Notes: generated by a model not told the origin, from the sequence alone. Shown: positions 1 through 11,604, counted from the stretch's first letter. The stretch is 64,000 nt of DNA from Linnemannia hyalina (GCA_019671135.1 JAHRHY010000002.1:310001-374000); one strand, 5' to 3'. Made by a program: numbers and translations.

Positions 1-309
1 CTTGCGATTGTTTTGGTCGCAGGTGTAATGCTCAGGAATCTCGGCGTATGTATAGTTATGAGCGTCCTTGTCCTCTTGGTTCAGCTTGAAGTAGGCTATC
101 AGCTGACTGTCATTGTTACGGCGGGTGACATGAAGCAGATCCGCATTTTTGTTAAAGGTGACGTTGTGCTGGCCTGGGAGATGGACCTACAGACGTTGCA
201 CAACAGACGAATGACCGTACAAAGGATATCCGAGGATGCGCCACATGCTCTCATGGGCAGAGAGGTATCTCATATCGCGAAATTCACGATTCTCGTTGCG
301 TGGAAGATC
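1..309 (-). pseudogene. Helitron Rep/helicase fragment, truncated and interrupted by a stop
   Basis: Read on the minus strand, this translates to a stretch typical of Helitron-type (PIF1-like) replication helicases. It contains the pattern YLSAHESMWRILGYPLYGHS, then VVQRL, then VHLPGQ..V.F, and then a TAYF-like segment (LIAYFKLNQ) ending in YAEIPEHY near the window edge. That order (S.ES.WRI, a short HGHSP-like motif, V.RL..HLP, AYF.LN, YAEIP) is the conserved block upstream of the helicase domain in Helitron proteins. A TAG codon at 187-189 interrupts it directly after VVQRL. The right edge at 309-311 looks like a 3' splice site (pyrimidine-rich tract then TTAG), so the upstream part may lie in another exon or may be lost. 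The rest of the protein would lie to the left of this window. Family assignment is by recalled motif pattern, not by a search. Confidence 0.7.
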
Positions 310-1231
310 CTAATATACAAACGACGGTTAAAAAATATGTAGAGAGTGAGAAAAATAGTAAACAAGGAGCTGCAATGATCAGGCTTCCAAAAAAATGCCA
401 AAAGAAAATATCTCCTTGCTTGCTACAGTTTTCTGGTGTGTAGTGACTGAGCGTTGACCAGTGGTGGCAGTGCTGGACCCTGTAGTGGTGGTTGTGGCGG
501 AGCTAGAGCTTGTTGCAGTAACTGTGGCAGTGACGGCGCTGGTGCTGGTGCTGGTGCTGGTGCTGGTGGATGCAGAAGACAACGATGAAGATTGGTCAGT
601 GGACGCAAACAGAAGACTCTTCTCTTTTTCGCGGGCGATCTTGGCTCTGCCGGTTCCTTGTGAAAATGAAAAATGAGAAATGAAAATTTGTGTAAATCCA
701 TTGATGATTTGACTTTTATGCTGCGGGACCATTGTTTCTTCTTTTGATTTGATAAAAAAAACGCAAGATCAAAAGACATATGTTATGGATGTACTTGTAC
801 AAATATTCACCGCAGAGACCGAAGAACATATCTCGACATTGATATGGGCGTTGTACTTGGTTGCCAGCCAAAGGTTGTGAGGCATGACCCAGCTATTGTC
901 GATCTCTGTTTTCTCGTTGAGCATGTAGGACACACACGGTCGTCGACGGTACCTTTCAGGAGCGCAAAATCGCATTATCGCTCTATATTTGCGCAGCAAT
1001 CCATCCATCAGTCTGTACCTCTTGCATCAGTCTGCACCTCTTGGCAAAATCCTTTTTGTTTTCCTTCTTTATTTCGTTCTTTCTTCCCTTCTTCCATAAC
1101 CCCCTTCCTCCCTTCCCCCTCCTCTATCACCCGCACCCTTCCCTCCTCCAACTTTCTCATCAAGTTAAACCTACACTTTCCCATATCTCCTTTACTCCAC
1201 CTTCCCCTCAACAACATAATAATCAACAACT
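310..1231. other. Non-coding stretch between Helitron fragment and Fanzor gene
   Basis: No gene is supported here. On the minus strand, 379-732 is open in a Ser/Thr-rich reading and 423-779 in an Ala/Pro reading; both are consequences of a GGTGCT hexamer array and show no family resemblance. From about 1060 to 1230 the sequence becomes strongly pyrimidine-rich (CCTTCC, CTCCTC runs), typical of a fungal 5' leader, and leads to the ATG at 1232. Confidence 0.5.
537..569. repeat. Short GGTGCT hexamer tandem repeat
   Basis: About five copies of GGTGCT in a row. On the minus strand this reads as alternating Ala-Pro or as Ser-Thr, which explains the spurious open frames in this area. Confidence 0.7.
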
Positions 1232-4200
1232 ATGGAGCCAGACTCTAGCCAGGTACAGATCCAGATCCACGAGCTTGCCTCGCCTCTTGTATTTTTAAAG
1301 CCATTTTCTACTGCGATTATCAGACTCGTATTCACACCTCATTCATTCTTCTTCAACTCTTTTACTTTCACCTCAGGAGGAGCACAGATTGAGCATGATG
1401 GAACTGAACTCAGAGAACAGGAGAGCCCACAACGAATTTGCTACAGCTGAGATGTCAGATGTTGACAAGGTATGCTTTGCTTATTGTGTATTCACTGCCT
1501 TTGCTGTGCTGCTCTTATTCTGCCGACTTTGTCTTTAAAAAGCGGGCACTGACCAGTAGCATTTTACTTTTAAAAATTCGTATTGGTAATAGGGCTGCTT
1601 TACTACAGGGCCGCTTCGCTATGCAGTTGACACGGCATGGGACCCCAGGACAAGAATACTAGGAGAATCATTGCAGGATCCTGCAATCGCCCAGAAGTTT
1701 GAGAGTGTCGCTGAAGACTCGTTTTTCAAAAAATCGTTCGGGGGGCGCGTCGAATCGATCATCAAGGCCTTGGCCCGCGCAGACCTTGTCAAGGAAGACT
1801 TTCCTTTGACCTGCCCCTTCTCTGTACTTGCACACGTCATCAAGAAAGATCTCCTGGACCCAGCAACGAGACTCGAGTCTCTCCCACTGTTCCTTGGCGT
1901 CGGTTCTGGCGGGCAGTGCGTGACTGTCTGGCCAAGAACAGCTCTCTGCTTCCAGCTCTTGTCAGCACATCTCAAAATATCGATCACCATATTCTCATCC
2001 ACCGAGATACCCCGCAAGTATTGCGCTGGGCAGAGTCGAGGAGCAATATGTTTTCTCCACCGAAAAGATGCTCTGCGGGACATTTCGGAGTTCGATGTGA
2101 TTGGTATTGCCGCCCCATTTCCAGCCTCGCCCGCACTCGCATCAGTAGCTGGAAACCAATTGTCAAGAAAGAACAACAGCTCAGGGGGATCGGCGCCACT
2201 TTCTCGACTCTCAAATCCCTGCCCGCCTTCTCCGCCACCTCTCCGAACGCCTGTGCCACCATCAGAATCGTCTATGGTGTCATTGCCAGTCATGTGGTCT
2301 GTACCGCGCTCGCAGCCGCCTACATTGTCGATTTCACAATGGCCCCCTCTGCCGTCCATGGAGAACCAGATCACACCATTTCAGTCATCCGGCGCACGGC
2401 CCTCCAGCTTTATGTCGTCTTCGTCGAGTGCACAGTCCGTTCCCCCCTCAGCATTGTCTTCGCTCCTCTTGGTGTCACCTTTCACCGCAACATCGTTCTC
2501 TTCCCCTTTACACCAGGCGTCTGGCGCCGATGCCTCGACATCATCCTCACAAGATCCTCCGTTCGCCATCTTTCGCCAGATCAAGAGACGCATCAAATAC
2601 GCCCCACGAGACTCAAGGGACCATTTGACCGAGACCATCCTGAAGACCTGCTTCACAGCAGCATGGTAAGTTTATGTCACCATGATTTCTAGTTTACAAC
2701 TGTCGTGAAAGTTATTCATATTTTTATTAACAATAATATAACTATTTCTTTTTTTTAAAAAAACAAAAACTCTATGCTAAAGCGACGAGAAGGTGCAGGA
2801 GGAGGTGCGTATGAAAGTTGATCGGATATGGAAAAAGCGTAAAAGGGATGACCTCTTCGACGATGTCTTCACCATAGAGAAGAAGACCAAGGTGCTCGGT
2901 GAGCTGTCTGCAAAACCCTCCCTTCCTCAGGGCCTCGTTGACAGAGCGACCGAAATTGTCAAGACATCAAACCCCAATACCTCAAACTTTCACAAGCATA
3001 ACCTGACAACAACGCTCAAAACTCCATATCGACAAGAGACGTATCAGGAGAGACTCTCTCTCAAGTTTAACGACGCCTGGGACTCCGCAACCAATATACA
3101 CATTCCCCGCTCTTCCACCACCACCACCACCGCCACCACCAACATCACCAACACCAACTTGGATAGTACCGCTAATGACTCAGGACCTGGATCTTCGCTT
3201 ATCGGTGAGCAAGGCTGTCTAACCACAGAGGACGAGGAGGAGCTGCCAGAGGAAGACGAGGAGGAGATCGCAGATCTGTTGGAGCGAGAAGAAAAAGTCA
3301 GGTCTACCGAGAGACTAAAGACTGTAACGGTCTCGTTGAAGGATATTATTCGAAAGGAGTTGGTGACTTCCAAAGTGGATCATGACACCGACAAGCCAGG
3401 GCTGAAGGTCTCGGCGGCGGACAAGTTGGTCGACATTTTACTGGAGAAACAAGACACTCTCACAAACGCGACCGACGAGCTCGCGTGCATTGCAAGGAAG
3501 ACGTCACTACTAGTAAGCATTGGTGCATGTTAATTATGATGTTGTACAGGCTGCAATCAAATACTAACTGGTTCATAATGATTACTTTTGTTTTGATCAC
3601 AACAGCTATCACAGAATGCATTCACGATGCCTGGATCGAGTCGAGAAACTAGTTCGAGTCGTGCCCCCCAACAGTATCCCCCAGTATACGACATCCGGAC
3701 CGACCTCATCCCTTCTTCCTTTATTGCTCGCAACGATACCCCATCGTCTCTTACCCTCGCCCCCCTCCCGACACATCTAGAGGAGTACATCAACACCACC
3801 CCCAGCGGAACCGACCGACAATGGACGTCCGATCTACAACACTTGTTCTCGTACCAGCACCTCGGATTCCTGTACAGCAAGTTCTTCAGCCCGCAAGGAA
3901 TCAACACAGACTCCGAGACGAAACACCCATTGTGGAGCCAATTGGCTGCGCACATTCAGGCCCCTCCACTTGAGGCACTCAAGGCTACTTGGAGACCAGG
4001 GGATGAACATCCAATGGCAGGCCTGTCAACGGTGTTTTGCGACTACAGGATCGAACTATCAACAAACATTAAGAATATTTGGGACGGACCTCTGTATGCG
4101 AAAGCGTTGGATTTCTTACTGAGATTCACCTTGAGATTCCAACTGGCTCCTAACCGTGAGCTGAAGTATTATACAAAGGTGAAGGATTTGGCCTCCAGGA

Positions 4201-7200
4201 AGATGCAACAAAAACAGAGCGACAGGACACGATCAATCAGCTACAAGGCATGGAAGGATAAGACAGAGAGTCTGCAGGATGAGTTGGGTCAGCTTGTTGC
4301 TAAGGGTGGGTCCAGACAGAGCGGATAGCTGCGTTGCTGGAAATGCAGGGACAACATGCACGAATACAGCCGAGTATTGGACAAGGTGGCGCTCGCGAGG
4401 CAAGACTTGGTGGTGTCGATCCGGTCATGGAAGCGAGAATGATGTTGGAGGTCATGGAAGATGCACTGGATGAGGTTGATGAGGAGGCAGAAACTGAAGA
4501 GAACCAAGTTCAGGAGAACCAGGCCCAAAAGGACGTATCAGGTAAACATATTGGGGTTATCCAGTTGCCACGTCCTGTTTTAAATGGCTAAATGCCACAA
4601 ATGCTGTCAACATCGCAGGCGCTCGTTAATCATGGTTTGTATGACTATCTTCAACAATTCCTTTAGACACTCCTCAAGCCAAGGAACCATCTAGGTCTCA
4701 TCTAAAGTCTATCCAGGCCATCACCAAGATCCTATTGGAGTCGCCAAACCTCGACGTATCACAACTGAATGCGTCCTGGGTCCGGCGCACTGCCTACAAG
4801 CCTGAGGATATAACAGATGACCAGTGTTACAAAGTCGTCAGGCTCGTCAAGGCTCTCCATCCGTACACCCCAAAACGAGTTCCAAAGAGCTCTGGAGGGG
4901 GAACTTCGCCTCCGACCGCCAACGCCGCCGCCATGATCCGCATTGTATTGTTGTCCAACCATGTACTCAGATATACAGGGTACACCGAGTTTACCAGGAG
5001 ATTCGCACCGGCACCGTCAGTCGCATCATTACATCCTGTACCACTTGGAGCGGCCGGCATTTATGATACTCTTTGTTGGAAGGCGGCAAACAATTTCGAC
5101 ATCTACGACCTAGACAGGCAGCCTATCTCATCCATCGTAACCGCAACAAAACACAAGGACGCCGTCTTCTCTAACTTTTTCGACCTCGATGCCATCAACG
5201 CGATGTGCCAAAAGTACAAACTTCGCTTCAGACAACGGTAAGTGCTCCTCCTCTTATCCCTCACAACAACTAGTCTTTTCTTATGTATGCATTCATAAAC
5301 AACAATGTCCTGACACCAAAGTTCTATTCCTGGTTCTTCTTTTAGTCTGACATTTGTGAATCGCTATACCATTCGAATTCTTGGTGAAGTGATCCCTGAG
5401 GGAGTGGACCGCGGTGATGGGGCTCCCGTCGTCAGTGTGTGGGACGAGTCCAGAAAGGATAAGACGCAGAAACGTACAGGCATTGATTGGTCAAGAGAAG
5501 GTGCTCGAACAGGAATAACACAACAAATGGCCCAGGAGCGGCTGGTGACGATGAACAACGAGATCAAGGACGTTGAAACGGACCAAAAAGCCAAGCGGGA
5601 CGCATGGGTTGCAGCGGACAAAGATCGACATGAAGCAGCAGTGTACCAACGCCAGATTAAACAGCTCTCCTCTCAGCATCCAGGATCGACAACGAAGGCG
5701 AACGACTCAAAGGCACGAAGACCGGATCAGGAACAAGATGCGTATCGGGAACTTCAGGCGGCGCAGATGATCTCCGACGCTGCGTTTTTGGATTGGATGC
5801 AGAAGGACGATGAGCTTCGGTCAATGAAGGCTACCCGATACGCGCTACAAAGGATTCAGAAGACACGACCCAACTACGACCCCCCCTCGAACAAGGAGCC
5901 GCTCAGGGCAGACCCTACATGGACGAGGCCCGCCGTCGAGGCCAAGACGGAGAATCTTCACATCGACTGCCTCCTTGGTGCAGTATTGGCTGATCCCTCC
6001 AAGGCCATCGGATTCGACGGTGATGATCCAGGACTTTGCAAACTCGATACCTCGGCTACAACAACGCTGACAGGAGTTACCCAATCAGTCAGGCAATACT
6101 CGGTTCTCACAGGAAATCCATTCGCCTTACTCGCGGGTAAGTAGGATGTTCTGAACTTGGCGTTGTTGTTGCATCCTTCATTTTCCAGATTACCAATGGC
6201 TGAGGGCAAACCATTAATACCATCTTCATTACGCTTCATTTTCTTTCACTAGAGGTAGACATGTTGGAGGAGAAGAAGTCCAAGGAAGAACAGGCGCAGG
6301 CCACGGTATTCTTGCCCCCGATACATAGCATCACAGCACCACAGATTAACGACTTGACATTCAGCACAAAATATGAAAGGAAACGACAATATCGACTCGC
6401 GGCAGCCACACCAGAGGCAACAGCAACACGCAATGCATTAGCGAACCTTTCGAACAGATCCATCAACAATGCATCGACACTCACAGACATCGACACGCCC
6501 AGAATGCCCGTCGCTCATCTCGAAAGTCCTGTCGTGAATTCGAGAACTCTTCCTGGAGGATCAAAGATCAGGCTACTCAGGAGATTCAGACCAAAAGAGT
6601 GTACGCCACACTCGCATCTGATCAGCGCGACAAAGTCAAGGAAGTCGTCTTACAAGAGTCAAGGACAGCAGCACTCGACCTTCAGTTCCAAGGATCCGAA
6701 AAGTCCGAGGCCGGTAATACCTCTTCGTCCACCAGCGCCCAACCAAGCGATACCAAGGCTGCGGCTGTCGAGTTTGGCCATACCGAATGCAAGGAAGTCA
6801 CCATTTCTCAAACCCGACATTTAATCAGTCGGAATGAGGACACCGCCTCCGTCAAGGGCAAGGTCGTTGTAACAGAGGAGTCCAAGGACACAGAGTCGCA
6901 GGATCGCGGCGGAAGCAAGCGAAACAAAGGTAAAAGCATATTGTTTGATTAACAGGTGCTGCGATGATAACACGTTTATGTACTCGATTCCGCAAAGTCC
7001 ACTTAATTGTTCATGCATACCCCAATTCTTGTTTGTAGGTCTGGTTACCGAAAAGAAAAACATCATCCCAATTGTGCTGCATGGCGCTGCAGGAACGGCT
7101 GTCGGGTCCAGAATCAAGGGCCATGCCAAACGAGGAGGGAGCAAGCTCACCCAGCAACACCGCCAATATGGTCCTGTGGGTCACACCAATGAGAACCGGA

Positions 7201-7556
7201 CTAGTCGCGTCTGTAGCGCCTGCTTCGTCCCTGTTACGCTAACTCGAGCGACCCGGATCAAGGACGGAGAATCGAAAACTATTCGTCTGCATGGCTCAGT
7301 GGATTGTCGCAACCCACGATGTCCACGACGACAAGTAGGCCGAGGCACAATGGGTCGTGATGCGAACGCCGCCAATAACATCCTTATATCCGGCGCCTCC
7401 ATTCTTCTTTCGGCTACACACACAGCCCTCCCACCTTTCCGCCCCTTCTCCCTTCCATCAACACCAACTATGACCACCAGCGCCTCAGACCTGGAGCCCA
7501 AAGCAACAAACCCGAAACCACCCAATCACGGATGCGTGGAGGGACTGTCATTTTAG
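1232..7556 (+). CDS. Fanzor1-type (eukaryotic TnpB-like) RuvC nuclease with very long N-terminal extension
   Basis: Proposed exons are 1232-1252, 1377-1469, 1593-2665, 2783-3512, 3606-4541, 4667-5237, 5346-6136, 6253-6929 and 7039-7556. All junctions are GT-AG and in phase, giving about 1,800 residues. The C-terminal part carries the Fanzor1 signature. There is an FFDL...C.KY.LRF segment followed by TFVNRYTIRILG (5175-5385). GDDPGL gives the RuvC-I aspartate at 6025-6027. NENRTSRVCSAC gives the relocated glutamate at 7191-7193, and two Cys pairs (CSAC and CRNPRC) form a zinc ribbon. GRDANAANNI gives the RuvC-III aspartate at 7359-7361. Family knowledge: Fanzors are RNA-guided DNA nucleases often carried by eukaryotic transposons. 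The N-terminal 1,100 residues have no domain I recognise; 1700-2100 looks like a folded domain and is followed by a Ser/Pro linker. Two reading-frame breaks (near 4308 and 6507) each look like one missing base in a G or C run. The gene could be decayed, or the consensus could be wrong. A two-gene model split near 4600 is possible. Confidence 0.82.
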
Positions 7557-7600
7557 ATAGAGCAGTTGTGATTCTGGCTAGGCTACGACCGTTGATATGT
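7440..7600 (+). ncRNA. Candidate guide-RNA region at the 3' end of the Fanzor gene
   Basis: In described Fanzor and TnpB loci, the guide RNA overlaps the 3' end of the nuclease gene and its downstream flank. By that rule the region from the last coding codons through the left boundary of the large inverted repeat is where a guide scaffold would be expected. I see no independent secondary-structure proof, and the exact ends cannot be set from sequence alone. This is positional inference only. Confidence 0.25.
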
Positions 7601-8860
7601 TCTTGTTTTTTGTCAAAAGCAAGTACATTCATTCCCTCTCATCTCTCTCACCCATTTATCACTCAAACCTTGTTTACATTCACTTGGCCCAACTCTTAAT
7701 CCTCATGTCCAGCCGTTGTAAGATCGTCAAAGCTGACGCCTGCTCCTGTTAAGGAGACGCCTGACCCCTGTTGAGAAGGAGGAAGACGAGAACTACGATC
7801 GCCAAGACCCGCAATGACATGGAAGTGTGGGTTTTGCAAATGTGCCCTTTGTGTCTGAGTGGAGCTCGCAATTGTTACAAAGGGTATCATGGTATTCCAT
7901 AGTGCACCCTCCATATCCATATATTCCCTTCCTTCTCCTGGCCAGAATGCAAGCTTTTCAATACATATGAACAACAAACTTAAAAAAAAGACGCAAGCCT
8001 GGTACCTGGGACGTGGGGCATAGTCGGCTTCCTCGTTTATAGTCCCCTTTTCTTTATTAAAAGACAACGCACTCTCGTATTTCGTTCCTCATGCCACCCC
8101 TCGTTAGTGCTCGTCCACCCGCTTCTCCGCCCGTTCCTTCTCTCTTCCTTTGTTCTAAACTCGTTGCAAGCGGTGGGGTGGGTTGGTCATCGTTGTGGGC
8201 GATGGTTAGTTGACAAAGTAGCCCTGTTCCATTACGACTCGAGTGTTGGATATGTGGGTGGGAGTGGGAGGACCTTGACTCGCACGGAGGTCGAGGCGAG
8301 GGAAGGTTGTTCCTCGTTCGATTGTTGAGTGCCTTCATTTCTCATTTTCTTCCTGGTGCCAAGCGAGCAAACTGACGGATGCATGACATATCGTTGATCA
8401 TCTTTTCTTTTTATTCAAGATACAAGGATCTCTCAGTCATGCTCAAATACCCAAGGATCTTCATTCTCAATGATAGTTAGACGGCGACTTTTGAACCCCC
8501 CCCCTCCAGTTTACAATTGATCAGTTAAGAGGATTGCAAACATTTCCCCCTTACAGCCAACTCCCGACACCTTAACACGCGGCACCCATTCCAAAAAAAA
8601 CTCCCTGTAAAAGTACTCTCCCACCAGCACTCTCCTTCAACAAACCCCTTTCCTTCACGCTAAAGATGCACACGAGGCGTTCGCCAAGATTCTACCACAC
8701 CTTCACCTCCGCACACTCTTGCCACCACTTCTTCTATCTCCCTCTTCTATTCCGATTTGGTCCCTACTCAGCTCGTGGAGAACACCAATGCCTTACGTTG
8801 CCGTGGTAGAGAAAATGTTTTCCCTCAGTTGCCAATAGTGCAAAGAACCAAAAAAAAAAA

Positions 8861-9012
8861 TATGAAGCAAGGAACAAAAAAAAATGAAGCAAGGAACAAA
8901 AAAAAATGAAGCAAGGAACAAAAAAATGAAGCAAGGAACAAAAAAATGAAGCAAGGAACAAAAAAATGAAGCAAGGAACAAAAAAATGAAGCAAGGAACA
9001 AAAAAAAAAAAA
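8861..9012. repeat. GAAGCAAGGAACAAAAAA tandem array, left arm
   Basis: Roughly seven to eight copies of an 18-22 bp unit made of GAAGCAAGGAAC plus an A-run of variable length. The mirror locus in the right arm (about 13776-13842) keeps only two or three units, so the arms have diverged here. Confidence 0.85.
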
Positions 9013-9148
9013 AAAGAACAAAGAACAAAAAAAGAACAAGAAACGAAAAAGAGACGAAGAGCAAAGAACAAAAAAAAAAGCAAGCCCTCAGTTGCTTACA
9101 ATGCCTCATAATCCCATAAAAAAAAGGAAGCTCGCATTGAACAGAGCG

Positions 9149-9585
9149 CTTCAGACTTTGTGTAAGTCATCATAGTCATAGCGTCTCAGACCGTGTGAAA
9201 GTCACCATAGGCATAGAGCCTCAGACTTTGTGCAAGTGTCATCATAGACATAGCGCCTCAGACTTTGTGCAAGTGTCATCACAAGCATAGCGCCTCAGAC
9301 TTTGTGCAAGCGTCATCATAGGCATAGCACCTCAGACTTTGTGCAAGCGTCATCATAGGCGTAGAGCCTCAGACTGTGTACAAGTCATCATAGGCATAGA
9401 GCCTTAGACTGTGTACAAGTCATCATAGGCATAGAGCCTCAGACTGTGTACAAGTCATCATAGGCATAGAGCCTCAGACTGTGTACAAGTCATCATAGGC
9501 ATAGAGCCTCAGACTGTGTACAAGTCATCATAGGCATAGAGCCTCAGACTGTGTACAAGTCATCATAGGCGTAGAGCGACTTCCA
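9149..9585. repeat. 35-37 bp minisatellite, left arm (about 12 units)
   Basis: About twelve units built on TCAGACTGTGTACAAG followed by TCATCATAGGCATAGAGCC. The outer units are of a TTTGTGCAAG(C/T)GTCATC type and the inner ones of a GTGTACAAGTCATC type, so the array has polarity. The mirror array is at 13268-13672. Confidence 0.9.
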
Positions 9586-9924
9586 TCCTATAAAAAAAAG
9601 ACATGCAATATAACACAGATTAGCACCCCCATTACGTCTTCCTCCAACAGCATTTACCAGTGCTGGGAGGACCAGACGCCCCCTGAGGGGGGGGGGGGGG
9701 GGTAGTGACTCCTTTCGACCCCTTCCTGATACCCTCTTGTCGCTAAAGTGATACGATGATAAAGAAGTTTTCTGATTAGTAAAACGTTCGGGCCACGAAA
9801 ATATGTGTAGAGAAAAAACTAACTACACCCACGCGCGCACCCGCTTTCTTTTCCTGTTGCTTGAAGGGAAGGGAAGGGAAGGTGGGTGTTTATCTTACCA
9901 GGCGTCGGTCCAGACGGTGGAGGC

Positions 9925-10220
9925 GGGTGTAACGAGGAGCAACGCTCGACTCTACTCAACCCTTCTTTCTTTGGGGACAGGGGGAGGGGGAGGACGGGTG
10001 TAAGGAGGAGCCAGCTCAACTCTACTTACACCCGCCTATCTTGGCAGGGGAGGAGGAGCAAGCTCGACTCTACTCAACCCTTCTTTCTTTGGGGGGGCGA
10101 GGGGTGGAGGGTGGGGGGGGGGGGGTATAAGGAGGAGCCAGCTCAACTCTACTTACACCCGCCTATCTTGGCAGGGGAGGAGGAGCAAGCTCAACTCTAC
10201 TCAACCCTTCTTTCTTGGTA
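9925..10220. repeat. About 120 bp tandem module with G-runs, left arm
   Basis: Two full units and one partial unit of a module containing GAGGAGCCAGCTCAACTC, a TTACACCCGCCTATCTTGGC segment and CTCAACCCTTCTTTCTTTGG, each bounded by a long G-run. The mirror in the right arm (12485-12935) has about one unit more. Confidence 0.85.
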
Positions 10221-10892
10221 GACCTGGGGCTTGAGGGTGAGGAGGGAATCACTTCCTCCTTGCACCCTCTCTTGCCACTAAAGCGATAAGGATGACAGTA
10301 ATTAAATCTCTGATGATCAGTACATAGTATATACGTAACCAATGATGAGACAATCACTCAAGAACAAAAGCGCGGTAGAGCGTGGGAACTGGGAACCGTG
10401 GAGTCGTGTAAAGAACGCAAGGAAGGAAGTAGGAGAGCGTGGGACCTGGGAAACAAAGAGTGTGTAAAGAAAGGGGAAGAAGGAGCAAAAAAAAGTAGCT
10501 CAAACGTAAACGCTCACCCCCACAGAAAAAGACGAGGAAGGAGCAAAAAGAAAGCAAGCCAGACGCGCAACCCATACACGACAACTCAAAAGAAAAAGAC
10601 TCCGGAGAGCGTGGGAGCTGGAAAACGACGTGGAGTTTAAAGAACGCAAGGAAGGAACAAAACAAGCAGCGCAAACGCAAACGCTCACCCCCACAGAAAA
10701 AGACGAGGAAGGAACAAAAAGAAGGCAAGGCGTGTGCTTCTGCACAGAAACACGAAGAAGGAAGAAAGAAACTAGGACAAAACAACGCACACGCGCACCC
10801 AACAACGAGGAAAGGAAAGTAAAACGGGAAAGAACGTGTGGGAGAGGAGATACAACGCGAAACACAGACACACCCTCTTTCGTTTTCTGTTC

Positions 10893-10992
10893 CTGAGAAA
10901 GGGAGGAAAGGAAAGGGAGGAAAGGAAAGGGAGGAAAGGAAAGAGAGGAAAGGGAAGAGAGGAAAGGGAAGAGAGGAAAGGGGGAAGAGAAG
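10893..10992. repeat. GGGAGGAAAGGAAA purine tandem repeat, left arm
   Basis: Tandem purine-only repeats of 14 and then 12 bases (GGGAGGAAAGGAAA, then GGGAAGAGAGGAAA). The complement lies at 11728-11824 in the right arm. The open frames across it are low-complexity Lys/Arg/Glu and I do not regard them as genes. Confidence 0.8.
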
Positions 10993-11112
10993 GAAGATGG
11001 TTTTCTTACCAGGCCAGCGGCGGTTTCCAGACGGGCGACAAGAGGAGGGGCCGAAGAGGAGTGAAGAAGAAAGAGAAGAAAAGAAAACAACTGTTTTGGC
11101 CGGGGAGATTGC

Positions 11113-11127
11113 CTTTTATACCACGTG
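11113..11127 (-). promoter_or_regulatory. TATA box with CACGTG E-box, facing out along the left arm
   Basis: On the minus strand, CACGTG (11122-11127) is followed one base later by TATAAAAG (11113-11120). It is the mirror of the site at 11590-11604, so each arm carries an outward-facing core-promoter-like element close to the loop. Transcription is not shown. Confidence 0.4.
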
Positions 11128-11589
11128 GCACATGCAAGCAAATATTACTGCGTCATCTTGGGTGGCAAAGAGCAAGGGCGAGTGCGTGTGTAACTAGAGG
11201 GGTGGTTGACAGGGCTCTCAAAAAGGAAGTATACTTAAAGGCTTACCATGCAATATGGGATATTCCCATCTCTCTAGACGCAAGACCCTCTCCATTGACC
11301 ATCAACCAACCTTTGTCTGACTCTTGTTTCATTCGTCATCCATGGCAACTCTTATTTTCTTTTCTTGATGCCTCTTCTGTCCTTCTCCAAGTAAAGGACG
11401 GTTGCATGGTCAATGGGTCCATGATAGAAGGTCCTGCGTCTAGAGAGATGGGAATATCCCATATTGCATGGTAAGCCTTTAAGTATACTTCCTTTTTGAG
11501 AGCCCTGTCAACCACCCCTCTAGTTACACACGCACTCGCCCTTGCTCTTTGCCACCCAAGATGACGCAGTAATATTTGCTTGCATGTGC

Positions 11590-11604
11590 CACGTGGTATA
11601 AAAG
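11590..11604 (+). promoter_or_regulatory. CACGTG E-box and TATAAAAG, facing out along the right arm
   Basis: CACGTG at 11590-11595 is followed by TATAAAAG at 11597-11604. Downstream come a CT-rich stretch and a good splice-donor sequence (CTG then GTAAGAAAAC at about 11708), which is how a leader with a 5' intron would look. No convincing protein-coding exon follows, so any transcript may be non-coding. Confidence 0.4.

Noticed and set aside
1916..2692. A 258-residue plus-strand frame with C-rich third positions overlapping Fanzor exon 3
   Set aside because: Its third positions are the second positions of the Ser/Pro/Ala-rich frame that joins properly to both neighbouring exons. The bias is explained by that, and its own sequence resembles no folded protein.
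7696..8067. 123-residue frame present in both arms of the foldback (also 14621-14992)
   Set aside because: The two are mirror copies, so duplication adds no evidence. No signal, motif or splice context supports coding.
8764..9109. Phe/Leu-rich minus-strand frames
   Set aside because: These are simply translations of the GAAGCAAGGAACAAAAAA array.
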